DNA of 64,000 bases from Natronorubrum daqingense (GCF_001971705.1 NZ_CP019327.1:1736001-1800000), one strand, 5' to 3'. Shown: positions 8,918 through 17,528, numbered from the stretch's first letter. Notes: a model not told the origin generated them from the letters alone. Made by a program: numbers and translations.

Positions 8918-9675
8918 ACCGCGACGTCGTCGAAGCGACCGTCGTACGCGATGTGGTCGGGGTGGGTCGGCTCGGTTCCCGAGAGAAAGAGTCGGTCGAC
9001 CTTCTTCCAGGTATTCTCGTAACCGAGGTGGGCGAGTTCACCGGCCGTCGCCTGCCAGCGTCGGCGACCGTTCTGATGGACGACGCGACGAGAAACGGAG
9101 TCCCTGAGCGCGTCGACGAGATCCGCCTCGTCGTCGACCGACTCGTCGAATTCGGTATGTGCAACGCCAACCGTCCGCGGCAGGTGTGCGTACGACGAGG
9201 CAAACGGTGTACACGAAATCTGATCAGCGAGTTCGCGTGCACGGCGATTGTGCGAGGGGAGATGCTTTGGGTTGAAAATCTCGACCGCGTCGATGACGTC
9301 CTCGAAGCGCTCGAGATCCGACTCGTTCAGACTCACCGTCGCAAACTCTGGGTGTGGAGCCAATACGGCGGCATTTTGCCGTTCGAATTCCGCCATCGCC
9401 GTCTCGAGCGGGATGAAATCCGGAACGGGCTCCTCGAGACCGATCGCGAGCACGTGTTTGCGATTCCGCCAGGAGCCGGTGAACACCTCACGCGCAGGGA
9501 CGACCGTGAGTTCCTCACTCGAGTAAGCGGCTGCCGTGCGTCGGATCTCCGGCAGCCGAGTGAAGTGGGGGGCATAGACGATCGCGTCGAGGTTGGCAGC
9601 GATCGCTCGCTCGACGATTCGTTCGTCGAGGATCTTCACGTGGCAATCGACTCGAGTCGCTGTACCCTCGCTCAC
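8911..9675 (-). CDS. PHP domain-containing phosphoesterase
   Basis: This predicted metal-dependent phosphoesterase is related to histidinol phosphatase and the polymerase PHP domain. Candidate ligands are in VDCHVKILDE, VYAPHF, VPAREVF, LAPHPEF and SYAHLPRTVG. The first motif is DCHVK rather than the canonical HTH, so one ligand site is altered and activity is less certain. The 254 aa form a single domain. It lies convergent to the polX cluster, which contains another PHP domain. The substrate is unknown. Confidence 0.78.
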   Translation of the reverse strand: MSEGTATRVDCHVKILDERIVERAIAANLDAIVYAPHFTRLPEIRRTAAAYSSEELTVVPAREVFTGSWRNRKHVLAIGLEEPVPDFIPLETAMAEFERQNAAVLAPHPEFATVSLNESDLERFEDVIDAVEIFNPKHLPSHNRRARELADQISCTPFASSYAHLPRTVGVAHTEFDESVDDEADLVDALRDSVSRRVVHQNGRRRWQATAGELAHLGYENTWKKVDRLFLSGTEPTHPDHIAYDGRFDDVAVY

Positions 9676-9878
9676 GTCACCTGCTTCTTGGAGTGACGAG
9701 TTATGAATTCTGATTTAGCCGCCACCCGGTGGTACCGCCGAGACAACACACGTTCACTCGCCGTTGTCGAGTCTCGGCCTCAGGCGTCCATGTTGACTGA
9801 CTGGAACAGTCTCGAGTCCGTGAATTTCGCTGCGAAAGGATCATTAGGGCGGCCACTCGATACTGACACTGAGAGTAC

Positions 9879-10160
9879 ATGGCTTGGGAATGCGGAATCG
9901 AGGGCTGTGGTGAGACGTTCGAAGAAGTCGAATCGACGGTCGTCCATCAGGCGACGGAGCACACCCGACAAGAGTGCAAAGTCTGTGGAACGGTCGTTCC
10001 GGACGGCTACCTCGCGATTCGACACGTGTTCACCGAACACAGCCGAGCCGAGTACGTTCGCGCGTACGGCGCTGACTCAGAAGACGTCCGGACGCGCGAG
10101 GAACTCCTCACGGAAATCGAGGACGTCGCCGACATGCAAGCGATCGTCCAGCAACTGTAA
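9879..10160 (+). CDS. small C2H2-like zinc-finger protein
   Basis: This 93-aa haloarchaeal protein of unknown role has two finger-like units: CGIEGCGETFEEVESTVVHQATEH and CKVCGTVVPDGYLAIRHVFTEH, both of Cys-x2/4-Cys...His-x3-4-His form. The rest is acidic helix. Candidate roles are nucleic-acid or protein binding. It is a single gene, flanked upstream by about 200 bp without features and downstream by the spt5 tail duplication. Confidence 0.7.
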   Translation: MAWECGIEGCGETFEEVESTVVHQATEHTRQECKVCGTVVPDGYLAIRHVFTEHSRAEYVRAYGADSEDVRTREELLTEIEDVADMQAIVQQL

Positions 10161-10375
10161 CGACCCACACCTGCCCTCGAGTCTCTGCCGAATCCGACGT
10201 TTTTCACAGGCTTCAGCTGAAACGCTCTCTCCTCGCGCCCACCAGTCAGGAGTCAGTAGCTGCCACAAAAATCCGTTTTCGCCTCGAGTTGTATCCGTTC
10301 GCACTCGCTCACGGGTCGTCCCTCCCCGTTCGCTTTTCGAGACACTCGCTTCGCTCGTCCCTCGTATCGCTCACA

Positions 10376-10459
10376 CCGAGCGAACCGACTCACTACCGCT
10401 CGTCGGAATCCAGCACGCGAATCTGGTCGCCCCGAACCGTCACCGGAATCGGAACCGTC
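10376..10459. repeat. 84-bp duplicate of the spt5 3' end
   Basis: These bases match 10552-10635 at a constant offset of 176 with only two differences (10381 and 10411). The source copy covers the last 21 codons of spt5, its TAG stop and 17 downstream bases. The duplicate therefore encodes a headless C-terminal fragment of Spt5 on the minus strand without a start codon. Confidence 0.9.
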
Positions 10460-10524
10460 ACACTCCTAAATTTTACTGCGTCGGGTTCGCTCACGGCGTT
10501 CGCTCACCGTTCCTTGCAAAATTT

Positions 10525-10556
10525 AGTATAAAACTCTCTCGGCGCGAAGCGCCGAG
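10525..10556 (-). terminator. terminator of the secE-spt5 operon
   Basis: Read on the minus strand, the perfect 8-bp stem CTCGGCGC / GCGCCGAG (10538-10556, loop GAA in plus orientation) starts 12 bases after the spt5 stop and is followed by GAGAGTTTTATAC. A hairpin plus T tract directly behind the operon fits an intrinsic-type stop. Confidence 0.55.
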
Positions 10557-10568
10557 TGAACCGACTCA

Positions 10569-11006
10569 CTACCGCTCGTCGGAATCGAGCACGCGAATCT
10601 GGTCGCCCCGAACCGTCACCGGAATCGGAACCGTCGCTTCGTACAGTTCGACCGTGACCTGGTCCTTGCCTTCGTCGATGCGCTGGACCTGTGCCTTCTC
10701 GCCTTTGAACGGGCCGGCGATGAGTTCGACGATGTCTCCTTCGGCGATTCCCTCGACGTCCGGCTTCGGCGAGAGGAAGTGCTCGACTTCCGAAATGTCG
10801 GATTCACCCGGAACGATACTCCGGGCGTGGGGAATGTCCTCGAGGACCCGATTCAAAACGGCGTCGCCTTCGGCTTCGACCATCACGTAGGAGGTGAGCG
10901 AATCCGGGGCGAGGGCGGCGTGGATTTCGGGCTCTTCGCGGTTGATAATCATATCTGCGACAGTGCGTTCTTGACTCGCCGTCGTTTTGACCGCGAAGAT
11001 ACCCAT
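10569..11006 (-). CDS. spt5: transcription elongation factor Spt5 (archaeal NusG)
   Basis: Spt5 binds the RNA polymerase clamp with Spt4 and promotes processive elongation, and couples transcription with translation. The 145-aa protein has the NGN domain first ([18 protein letters not shown], then [18 protein letters not shown]) and a KOW domain from ~85 ([19 protein letters not shown]). Length and order match the archaeal family. The start codon overlaps the secE stop by one base, so translation is coupled. The last 21 codons are duplicated downstream at 10376-10459. Confidence 0.95.
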   Translation of the reverse strand: MGIFAVKTTASQERTVADMIINREEPEIHAALAPDSLTSYVMVEAEGDAVLNRVLEDIPHARSIVPGESDISEVEHFLSPKPDVEGIAEGDIVELIAGPFKGEKAQVQRIDEGKDQVTVELYEATVPIPVTVRGDQIRVLDSDER

Positions 11007-11185
11007 CAGAGACCACCGCCCGCGGGTAAGAACAGCATGATTCCCCCGATGAGGAAGCCCATCAATCCGACCAGCAAAATGCCTGCACCAGCGATCTTTG
11101 ATACCTGAAGGAACTCCTCAGTCGTGGGTGTCGTTGCCATCTTTAACACCCGAACGTACGAGGTCAGGTCGTACGGAACGTCCAT
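11006..11185 (-). CDS. secE: protein translocase subunit SecE (Sec61 gamma)
   Basis: This is the small tail-anchored subunit of the SecYE channel. The 59-aa product has an amphipathic N-terminal helix ([20 protein letters not shown]) and one transmembrane helix ([20 protein letters not shown]), as usual for archaeal SecE. The ATG at 11185 is chosen because family members begin at MDVPYDL and a TATA box sits 28 nt upstream. An in-frame ATG at 11209 would overlap that box. It forms the conserved secE-spt5 operon. Confidence 0.9.
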   Translation of the reverse strand: MDVPYDLTSYVRVLKMATTPTTEEFLQVSKIAGAGILLVGLMGFLIGGIMLFLPAGGGL

Positions 11186-11209
11186 GTCTATCTGTTCACA
11201 GCGCGGCAT

Positions 11210-11217
11210 CTTTTATC
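11210..11217 (-). promoter_or_regulatory. TATA box of secE-spt5
   Basis: On the minus strand GATAAAAG is centred about 28 nt before the secE ATG, giving a leaderless transcript from 11185. Confidence 0.6.
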
Positions 11218-11314
11218 TGTCTTTCGTGTCCGAAGACAGTTCGGCCGACGAATACGACTCGAGGTTGCACGTGACGGCCCGTTTCCCAACTCACTCGAGC
11301 GCCAACGTCGTCGC

Positions 11315-11527
11315 ATGGCTGAAGACGATACCGACCGCGAAGACGAGTACGAAGCGGAGCGAGAAGCCGAAATCGAAGAAGAACTCGAGCGAGTCGATCA
11401 GGAGTCGTCACAGGCCGAGGGCGACGACGACCTCGGCACGCAAAACGCACCGAGAGAAGACGCCGAGGACCTCGAGGACCTCGAAGAAAACCCAGAGGAG
11501 ACAGAGGAATCCACGGCGGACGAGTGA
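11315..11527 (+). CDS. small, very acidic hypothetical protein
   Basis: The 70-aa product is almost half Glu and Asp, with no hydrophobic core and a predicted helical or coiled-coil stretch (DEYEAEREAEIEEELERVDQ). It matches no family I recognise. Codon use is typical of the genome and the frame is open from ATG to TGA, but I see no clear TATA box nearby. It could be a genuine small acidic protein or a spurious frame in acidic-codon-rich DNA. Confidence 0.45.
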   Translation: MAEDDTDREDEYEAEREAEIEEELERVDQESSQAEGDDDLGTQNAPREDAEDLEDLEENPEETEESTADE

Positions 11528-11669
11528 GCGGCGGGTCGGCCCTGTCGGTAGTGGGTATTTGTCGGGTTCGAGAAGCAGGCTGAGTGACTGCGTCGGGAGG
11601 AACGCTCCGAGACGCTGGCTAAGTGACGACGTTTCGACACGCAGTCTGCGTGCGTTCTGACCGCTCGTC

Positions 11670-12005
11670 TCAGAGTGTCACAGAGCGAGGTCGAGATGGT
11701 TCCTCGAGGAGTTCGTGAAAGTGTTCGTCACAGAGACAGGGAACGGCGTCGCCGGTTTCGATCGACGACTCGACGACGAGGTCCCCATCGCGGACGTGCG
11801 TCTCCGGGACGTACCGCGGGAACTGCACCTGTCCGTCCCGGTTGCAAAGCGAACAACACCGATCAGCGTCCGTCGAGCTGTCGAAGTGTCGCCCGAACTC
11901 GTCTCGCTCGCAGTTCATACAGAGTCCCCCGATTTCGACGCCGCTGAACAGTTCGATCACGGCACGGTTATAGCCAGCATTCTTCCTACAGTTCACACAT
12001 CGCAT
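11670..12005 (-). CDS. multi-zinc-finger haloarchaeal protein
   Basis: This 111-aa protein of unknown function has three Cys clusters: CVNC at the N terminus, CMNC, then CCSLC, with CLCDEHFH near the C terminus. Together they suggest two zinc ribbons or a treble-clef finger. It resembles small zinc-finger proteins common in haloarchaea (DUF7558-like, from memory and uncertain). A minus-strand TTTTTATG element at about 12048-12055 could be its promoter, leaving a leader of about 20 nt. It probably mediates nucleic-acid or protein contacts. Confidence 0.68.
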   Translation of the reverse strand: MRCVNCRKNAGYNRAVIELFSGVEIGGLCMNCERDEFGRHFDSSTDADRCCSLCNRDGQVQFPRYVPETHVRDGDLVVESSIETGDAVPCLCDEHFHELLEEPSRPRSVTL

Positions 12006-12384
12006 CAGTAATCCACTCCATAGGGGAGTTGGTCTACAAATGGACCCCGCATAAAAACCAGTTCCCGGGTGAAATTGAACGAATCTGTCGAGATCGATAG
12101 GTTCTTTCTCACTTTGAGGACCGTGCTCGCGTGTAACGGTTTCGTGACTTCGACGGTAGAAATCGTCTCCACGTTTTGAGGTAATTCGTTTAAGCTACTC
12201 GCAGTTGTTTCTGAATCCAAACTTCTTCGAAATGGCTGCCGTCTTGTGATTCTTCGAGGAAATTCCATATGAAGTGACTGTCAATCCAGCTTACGTCACT
12301 CCATTTCGACGCACTGCTCTCTCCCTCCCTTCAGTTGGAAGTCGCTCACCCGGAACCGTCCCGCTCGATCTGACACCACACTCG
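12006..12384. other. AT-richer interval without a supported gene
   Basis: This stretch lies between the zinc-finger gene and the 3' end of htrA. It is visibly lower in GC than its surroundings, and its reading frames lack haloarchaeal acidic composition or family motifs. It holds the probable promoter of the zinc-finger gene near 12050. The lower GC could mark old insertion remnants; I see no terminal repeats. Confidence 0.55.
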
Positions 12385-13545
12385 TTAGAAATCGGTTTCA
12401 CTGGGCCGTTCCTCGAGGGTGAGTTCGACCGTTTCCTCGTCTCCGTCACGGAGGACGTCGATCGTAACCGTCTCGTCGGGTTCCGTCTCGAGTGCCAGCG
12501 TGGAGGAGAGTCGTTCCTGTGAGGAAATTTCGGTGTTGTCGATCGCAACGAGGACGTCACCGTCGACGGGAACGGGGACGCCGTCGACAGTGGGACCGGG
12601 CTCCGCTGTTTCAAGCGCACCGTCGGCGGGCCCGTCGGGAACCGTCTCGACGACCATGACGCCGCGTGCGTCCTCGAGGTCGTTCGCCTCGGCGACGATC
12701 GGACTGACGGGGACGACGCTCACGCCGAGGTACGGGTGATTGTATGAACCGTCCTCGAGGAGAGACGGAACGACTCGATTCGCGAGCGCGGCGGAGATCG
12801 CAAAGCCGATCGTCTGGCCCGCACCGGCGAAGACGACGCCCACGGCGTCGCCCGCGAGGTCGACGAGTGGGCCGCCGCTGTTTCCGGGGTTGACCGGTGC
12901 GTCCGTCTGAATCGCCGCCGGAATGGAAAACCCGGTCGGACTCGGCAGCGAGCGGTCGATACCGCTGACGATCCCCTGGGAAATCGACGCGTCGAGGCCG
13001 AGTGGATTTCCGAGTGCGAGGACCGCTTCGCCGACCGTCGGCTCGTCCTCGGCGAGCGTGATTCCCTCAGTTTCCTCGGGCAGATCGTCGACCTCGAGCG
13101 CGGCGAGATCGCTGTGAATATCTGTTCCGACGACGTCGGCCGTTCGCCATTGCTCGTCGCGAAACTGAAGTTCGACCGTTTCGGCCTCGCGGACAACGTG
13201 GTGGTTGGTCACGACGGCATCGTCGACGACGAATCCCGAACCGATTCCAGCAGGCGTTTCGGGATCACCACCCTCTGGTACACCCGCCTCGTCGTCGAGG
13301 CCACCGAATACGTTGACGAGGACGACGTCGTCGATGTACTCGTCGTATACGTCTGCAGGGGTGTTCTCGGTGTCGCCGTCGTCCTGCGTGACACTCGAGG
13401 CGACCGCGGTGGAGTGTTGCTCGGAGATACCCGACGCTGCAGCGCCGGTTCCACTACCCGCAGCAACTCCGAGAAGAGTTACGCTCACGCCCCCACAGCG
13501 TTTCAGTACCTGGCGACGAGCAAGCCGCGACTGATCTGACGACAT
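12385..13545 (-). CDS. Tat-exported HtrA/DegP-type serine protease
   Basis: This is an extracytoplasmic trypsin-like protease for protein quality control. The start at 13545 (386 aa) is chosen because a Tat signal follows at once (ARRQVLKRCGG, then a hydrophobic stretch and AAASG) and a TATA box lies 28 nt upstream. The triad is visible as His in VTNHHVV, Asp in SDLAAL and Ser in NPGNSGGPLV. A PDZ domain follows (NHPYLGVSVVPV to VLVAIDNTEISSQERLSSTL). There is no lipobox Cys, so it is probably released or retained outside the membrane by other means. Confidence 0.92.
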   Translation of the reverse strand: MSSDQSRLARRQVLKRCGGVSVTLLGVAAGSGTGAAASGISEQHSTAVASSVTQDDGDTENTPADVYDEYIDDVVLVNVFGGLDDEAGVPEGGDPETPAGIGSGFVVDDAVVTNHHVVREAETVELQFRDEQWRTADVVGTDIHSDLAALEVDDLPEETEGITLAEDEPTVGEAVLALGNPLGLDASISQGIVSGIDRSLPSPTGFSIPAAIQTDAPVNPGNSGGPLVDLAGDAVGVVFAGAGQTIGFAISAALANRVVPSLLEDGSYNHPYLGVSVVPVSPIVAEANDLEDARGVMVVETVPDGPADGALETAEPGPTVDGVPVPVDGDVLVAIDNTEISSQERLSSTLALETEPDETVTIDVLRDGDEETVELTLEERPSETDF

Positions 13546-13567
13546 GCCGCGTTCCTCCCCGGGGAGT

Positions 13568-13579
13568 GGAATAAAACGC
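13568..13579 (-). promoter_or_regulatory. TATA box of htrA-like gene
   Basis: The minus strand reads GCGTTTTATTCC, centred 28 nt before the ATG at 13545. A GGGGAGG ribosome-binding-like stretch lies between box and start. Confidence 0.55.
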
Positions 13580-13588
13580 GCCCCGGCA

Positions 13589-13636
13589 CAGGCACCCTTG
13601 GAGAGTTCGACACAGGTGCCATTGGGGAGTTCGAGT
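13589..13636. repeat. two-copy imperfect 24-bp tandem repeat
   Basis: Units 13589-13612 and 13613-13636 both begin CAGG and share TTGG and GAGTTCGA; 18 of 24 positions agree. They lie between the divergent htrA and GH15 promoters and might be regulator half-sites, or chance. Confidence 0.35.
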
Positions 13637-13767
13637 ATTCGACTTCGATGCTGCCCTGACGAGACAGTCTCGAGTGATTCGAGGTGAAACGACCGGCAAC
13701 CCGGACGCTGCTGGCCAATACTTATTGACGATTTCCGGTGAGGTGCACACGAAGTCAGTTTTCGCCC

Positions 13768-15705
13768 ATGACGTACCCACCACTTCGAGACTACGGCATT
13801 ATCGGCAACGACGATCGCTGTGCGCTCGTCAGTAGACGGGGATCGATCGATTGGTGTTGCTTTCCACACCTCGAGTCGCCGAGCGTCTTCGCTCGACTCC
13901 TCGATGCCGACCGAGGCGGTCACTTCGCCGTACGGCCGACCGATCCCCACGAGTCGAGCCATCGGTACGTCGACCGAACGAACGTTCTCGAGACGACGTT
14001 CGAGACGACGAACGGGCAAGCGACGGTCGTCGATTTCATGCCGATCCGCGACGACGAGCGTGAATCTACCGAAGCGTCACAGCAGGCGATCTATCGCCGA
14101 CTCGAGTGCGAACGAGGCGCAATCGACCTCGAACTCGAGTTCGCTCCCCGATTCGACTACGCGCGGACGGACCCGACGCTCGAACGGGTCGAAAACGGTG
14201 TCGTAGCCACGGCCGGGGAGGACGGAGTCGATGCCGACTCTGCCGACCCGGAGCAACTCTTCTTGTACACCGGAAACGCCCTCGACGACGCACTCGAGTT
14301 CCGCACGTCCGAGACGAACGTGGAGGCAACGGTTTCGCTCGAGGCGGGCGACTCGTGTTGGAGTGGCGTCCAGTACGGCGCAACGGAGCCACTGGCATCG
14401 GTCGACCACCAGCAAGCGCTCGACGAGACGAAACGCTATTGGCGCGAGTGGCTCAGCCACCGCGATGGTGCGCCCGAATCGATGCCCGAACGCTGGCACG
14501 AGATGGTGGTTCGTTCGGAACTCGCGTTGAAGGTCTTGATCCACCACGAAACGGGTGCGATTCCCGCTGCAGCGACGACGTCGGTTCCAGAAGCGGTCGG
14601 TGAGCCACGGACATGGGACTACCGCTACAACTGGATTCGGGACGCGAAGTTCACCGTGCAAGCGCTTCACGACACCGGTCACGAACAGGAGGCGCGGGAG
14701 TACTTCGAGTGGTTTTCGGACATCGCCCAGACCGATCCGGCCGAGATCAATCCCGTCTACGGCCTCCACGGCGACACCGGTGACGCCCTCTCCGAGCAAA
14801 CGCTCGAGCACCTCGAAGGCTACCGTGAGACGGGGCCGGTTCGAATCGGCAACGCGGCCGCGCCACAACAGCAACTCGACGTGTACGGCACGATCGTTCA
14901 GGCCGTCTACGAGACGATTCAGTTTGACTCCGAGGCGATGGTCACCGACGAGGAGTGGGACGCACTTTGTGACATTGTCGAGTACGTCTGCGAGCACTGG
15001 GACGAGCGCGATGCCGGTATCTGGGAGTTCCGCGACGAACGGCGACACTTCTTGCACTCGAAACTGTTGTGTTGGGTCGCGCTGGATCGAGGAATTGCAC
15101 TCGCGACCGAAAACGATCTCGAAGCGCCCCTCGAGACGTGGCGCGAAGAGCGCGACGCCGTCCGAGAGGCCATCGAAGCGCGCGGCTATAGCGAACGGGC
15201 CTCGAGTTTCACCCAACACTTCGAGAGCGACGAGGCTCTCGACGCAACGGCGCTCTTGCTTCCGATCTACGAGTTCCTCCCGCCGGAAGACGACCGCGTG
15301 CAGGCGACGATAGACGCCGTCATCGACCGACTGACGACCGACGACGGCCTCGTCGTCCGGTTCGTCGACAGCGACATCCGTCGCGACGAGGAGAAGGCGT
15401 TCTTCCTCTGTTCGTTCTGGCTCATCGACGCACTCGTCCTCTCGAATCGACTCGAGCAAGCCCGAGAGTACTTCGAAAACGTCCTCGAGCGAGCGAGTCC
15501 GCTCGGGTTGTACTCCGAAAAGGTCGACCCGGAAAACGGTCAGTTACTCGGTAATTTCCCGCAGGCGTTTTCGCACCTCGGACTCGTCAACAGCGTTACG
15601 TACCTCGCTCGGGCGCTCGAGAGCGACGGCGACGTCACGCCAGCCGATTTCGACCCTGGAAACGTCGAAACGCTCTTTCGGCGAAGCGAGTCGTCCGGGT
15701 CGTAA
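13768..15705 (+). CDS. glycoside hydrolase family 15 (glucoamylase or trehalase)
   Basis: This is a GH15 enzyme that releases glucose from alpha-glucans or cleaves trehalose; sequence alone does not decide. The start MTYPPLRDYGIIGNDDRCAL is chosen because GH15 N-domains begin this way (LRDYGIIG..., GSIDWCCFP). The N-terminal super-sandwich domain covers ~1-230. The (alpha/alpha)6 barrel follows with the hallmark TWDYRYNWIRDAKF and, later, FFLCSFWLIDAL and GNFPQAFSHLGLVNS. At 645 aa the length is typical of archaeal cytoplasmic members. No signal peptide is seen, so it acts in the cytoplasm. It is a single gene. Confidence 0.9.
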   Translation: MTYPPLRDYGIIGNDDRCALVSRRGSIDWCCFPHLESPSVFARLLDADRGGHFAVRPTDPHESSHRYVDRTNVLETTFETTNGQATVVDFMPIRDDERESTEASQQAIYRRLECERGAIDLELEFAPRFDYARTDPTLERVENGVVATAGEDGVDADSADPEQLFLYTGNALDDALEFRTSETNVEATVSLEAGDSCWSGVQYGATEPLASVDHQQALDETKRYWREWLSHRDGAPESMPERWHEMVVRSELALKVLIHHETGAIPAAATTSVPEAVGEPRTWDYRYNWIRDAKFTVQALHDTGHEQEAREYFEWFSDIAQTDPAEINPVYGLHGDTGDALSEQTLEHLEGYRETGPVRIGNAAAPQQQLDVYGTIVQAVYETIQFDSEAMVTDEEWDALCDIVEYVCEHWDERDAGIWEFRDERRHFLHSKLLCWVALDRGIALATENDLEAPLETWREERDAVREAIEARGYSERASSFTQHFESDEALDATALLLPIYEFLPPEDDRVQATIDAVIDRLTTDDGLVVRFVDSDIRRDEEKAFFLCSFWLIDALVLSNRLEQAREYFENVLERASPLGLYSEKVDPENGQLLGNFPQAFSHLGLVNSVTYLARALESDGDVTPADFDPGNVETLFRRSESSGS

Positions 15706-15841
15706 GCGCCGTGTTCGCGGCGTACTCGCTGGTTCTCGGTGACGGCGGCGTGACGCCGACAGCGAGGACGCGACTCTATCGCGGCCGGAAAAGCGAGAAA
15801 GTTTATGCCGAAGGGGTCGGATTTGCAGACAATCAACGAGA

Positions 15842-16201
15842 ATGTCAGAACAGGCGGTCCCACAACACGTTCCCGAGCGCATCCTCTGTCCGAACTGCCC
15901 AGCGGACTATCCCCAGCCGTTTTCGGAACATCATATCTGCTGTCGACGCTGTGGCACGAGGTTTCTCGCGCCGACAGATGCCCGAACCCCAAAGAACGCC
16001 GACGATCAGTGGGTGACAGAGAGTCCCATCGCACACGACCTCACTCGAGCGCTCGAGGGTGCCGTCGATCACTTTCCACTGATCGGCTTGAGTTTCAACC
16101 TTCTCGCAGTTCTGTTGTGGCTCGGCGGATACGTCTCGTTCGAAGTAACGGTCCTCACAATTTTGCTGATCACCAGTGCGTTCGTCGCCGAACGACACTA
16201 A
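15842..16201 (+). CDS. small membrane protein with N-terminal zinc ribbon
   Basis: The 119-aa product of unknown function has CPNC and CRRCG near residues 16-38 (a zinc ribbon) and two hydrophobic segments at the C terminus (LIGLSFNLLAVLLWLGGYVS and VTVLTILLITSAFV). The layout suggests a cytoplasmic finger anchored to the membrane by a hairpin. A TTTATGCC element about 38 nt upstream may be the promoter. It is convergent with the enolase-superfamily gene. Confidence 0.65.
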   Translation: MSEQAVPQHVPERILCPNCPADYPQPFSEHHICCRRCGTRFLAPTDARTPKNADDQWVTESPIAHDLTRALEGAVDHFPLIGLSFNLLAVLLWLGGYVSFEVTVLTILLITSAFVAERH

Positions 16202-16289
16202 CCGGAAAGCGTGAACGAACGAGTGAATCGGACTCGAGTAACTCCGCGCTGACAGACCGATGTAAAGTGGCCCCCACAACCTGTCTCGA

Positions 16290-17528
16290 TCAGGCTTCGT
16301 CGAAAAGTTCCTCGCCGTCGACCATCTGCTCCGCGACGACGTCCATATCCAGCGTGACCCCGAGGCCGGGTTGCTCCGGTACTTCGATGTAGCCGTCCTC
16401 GATGACGTCCTCTTCGACGAGATCGCCCCACCACTCGAGTTCGTAGGAGTGGAACTCGACAGCGAGGGCGTTCGAAATCGCCGCTCCGACGTGGACGCTT
16501 CCCATCGTCGCGATGGGTGACGCGACGTTGTGCATCGCGACGGGAACGTAGTAGAGATCGGCCAGATCGGCGATCTTCCGCGTCTCGCGCATGCCGCCGA
16601 CCTTGGGCATGTCCGGTGCGATGATGTCGACGGCCTGCTCCTCGATGAGTCGACGCTGGCCGTGGGTCCGATAGACGTTTTCGCCGACGGTGATCGGCGT
16701 CGTCGTACTCTGTGTGACCTCCCGCTGCACGTCGTGGTTTTCGGGTGGCACGGGATCCTCGAGCCACCAGACGTTGTACTCCTCGAGGCGGTTTGCCAGG
16801 CGCTTCGCGCTGTCGGCTGAAAACGTCCAGTGGCAGTCGAAGGCGACGTCGGCGCGGTGACCGACGCGTTCGGTGATCGCCTCGACGATCGATGCTTTGT
16901 GGTCGATTTCGGGACGCCGAAGGTGTCGGTTCGCACGATCTTTCTCGTGACCCGAGGGCACGTCGAGGTCGAATTTGAGCGCATCGTAGCCCAGTTCCTC
17001 GACGACGCGTTCTGCTTCGTCGGCACAGGCGACGGGATCTGCCTCGTCTTCGGTGTGACAATCGCAATAGACCCGGACCTCGTCGCGATACTTTCCGCCG
17101 AGTAACTGGTAGGCTGGCACCTCGAGAATCTTCCCTACGAGATCGTGTAACGCGACTTCGATCCCCGCGATGGCGGTGACGGTGACGCCCCCGATCGATC
17201 CTTCGCCGGACATTTTCTGGAAGAGGTGTTCCGTAAGTCGGTCGATATCGAGCGGATTCTCGCCTTCGAGGAAGGAACTCATCCGTTCGATCAGTTCCGG
17301 TGCGCCTGCGCCCCAGTAGGCCTCGCCGGTGCCGACGATACCCACGTCGGTGTAGATTCGAACCAGCGTCCACGGGAAGTTGCCGTCGACCATCGTCGTC
17401 TGTACATCCGTGATCTCGACGTCTCGACCCTGACCGCGTTCTCGCGTGACCTCCATCGTCTCAGCCGAGAGATCTCGCATCGTATACTCGGCGTTTGGGT
17501 CACGCAGCTGCGAGTAATCGATCCCCAT
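16290..17528 (-). CDS. mandelate racemase/enolase superfamily sugar-acid dehydratase
   Basis: This probable aldonate dehydratase resembles archaeal gluconate or xylonate dehydratases of the semi-phosphorylative sugar pathways. The start at 17528 (412 aa) fits family length and a TATA-like element about 27 nt upstream. After an N-terminal capping domain (EITDVQTTMVDGNFPWTLVR, GTGEAYWGAG), the barrel shows metal ligands in VAFDCHW, WLEDP and TVGEN, and a candidate catalytic His in VAMHNVASP. Which sugar acid it uses cannot be read from sequence. It is divergent from the DUF2270 gene. Confidence 0.85.
   Translation of the reverse strand: MGIDYSQLRDPNAEYTMRDLSAETMEVTRERGQGRDVEITDVQTTMVDGNFPWTLVRIYTDVGIVGTGEAYWGAGAPELIERMSSFLEGENPLDIDRLTEHLFQKMSGEGSIGGVTVTAIAGIEVALHDLVGKILEVPAYQLLGGKYRDEVRVYCDCHTEDEADPVACADEAERVVEELGYDALKFDLDVPSGHEKDRANRHLRRPEIDHKASIVEAITERVGHRADVAFDCHWTFSADSAKRLANRLEEYNVWWLEDPVPPENHDVQREVTQSTTTPITVGENVYRTHGQRRLIEEQAVDIIAPDMPKVGGMRETRKIADLADLYYVPVAMHNVASPIATMGSVHVGAAISNALAVEFHSYELEWWGDLVEEDVIEDGYIEVPEQPGLGVTLDMDVVAEQMVDGEELFDEA

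Larger units (their letters stand above)
10161..10568. other. intergenic interval with duplicated spt5 tail and AT-rich inverted repeat
   Basis: There is no convincing gene. The stretch 10282-10380 is low-complexity haloarchaeal spacer rich in TCGCTC and CGTTCGC. It is followed by an 84-bp copy of the spt5 3' end, an inverted repeat (CTAAATTTT at 10466-10474 against AAAATTTAG at 10518-10526) and the spt5 terminator hairpin. Confidence 0.7.

Noticed and set aside
12005..12268. 87-codon frame in the AT-richer island on the minus strand
   Set aside because: Not acidic, rich in Ser and Thr, no family likeness and no good promoter; treated as noise.
14077..15459. Long open frame (460 codons) on the minus strand opposite the GH15 gene
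   Set aside because: It is the complement of a confident GH15 gene in GC-rich DNA; composition is not halophilic-acidic in the usual way and no family motif is present.
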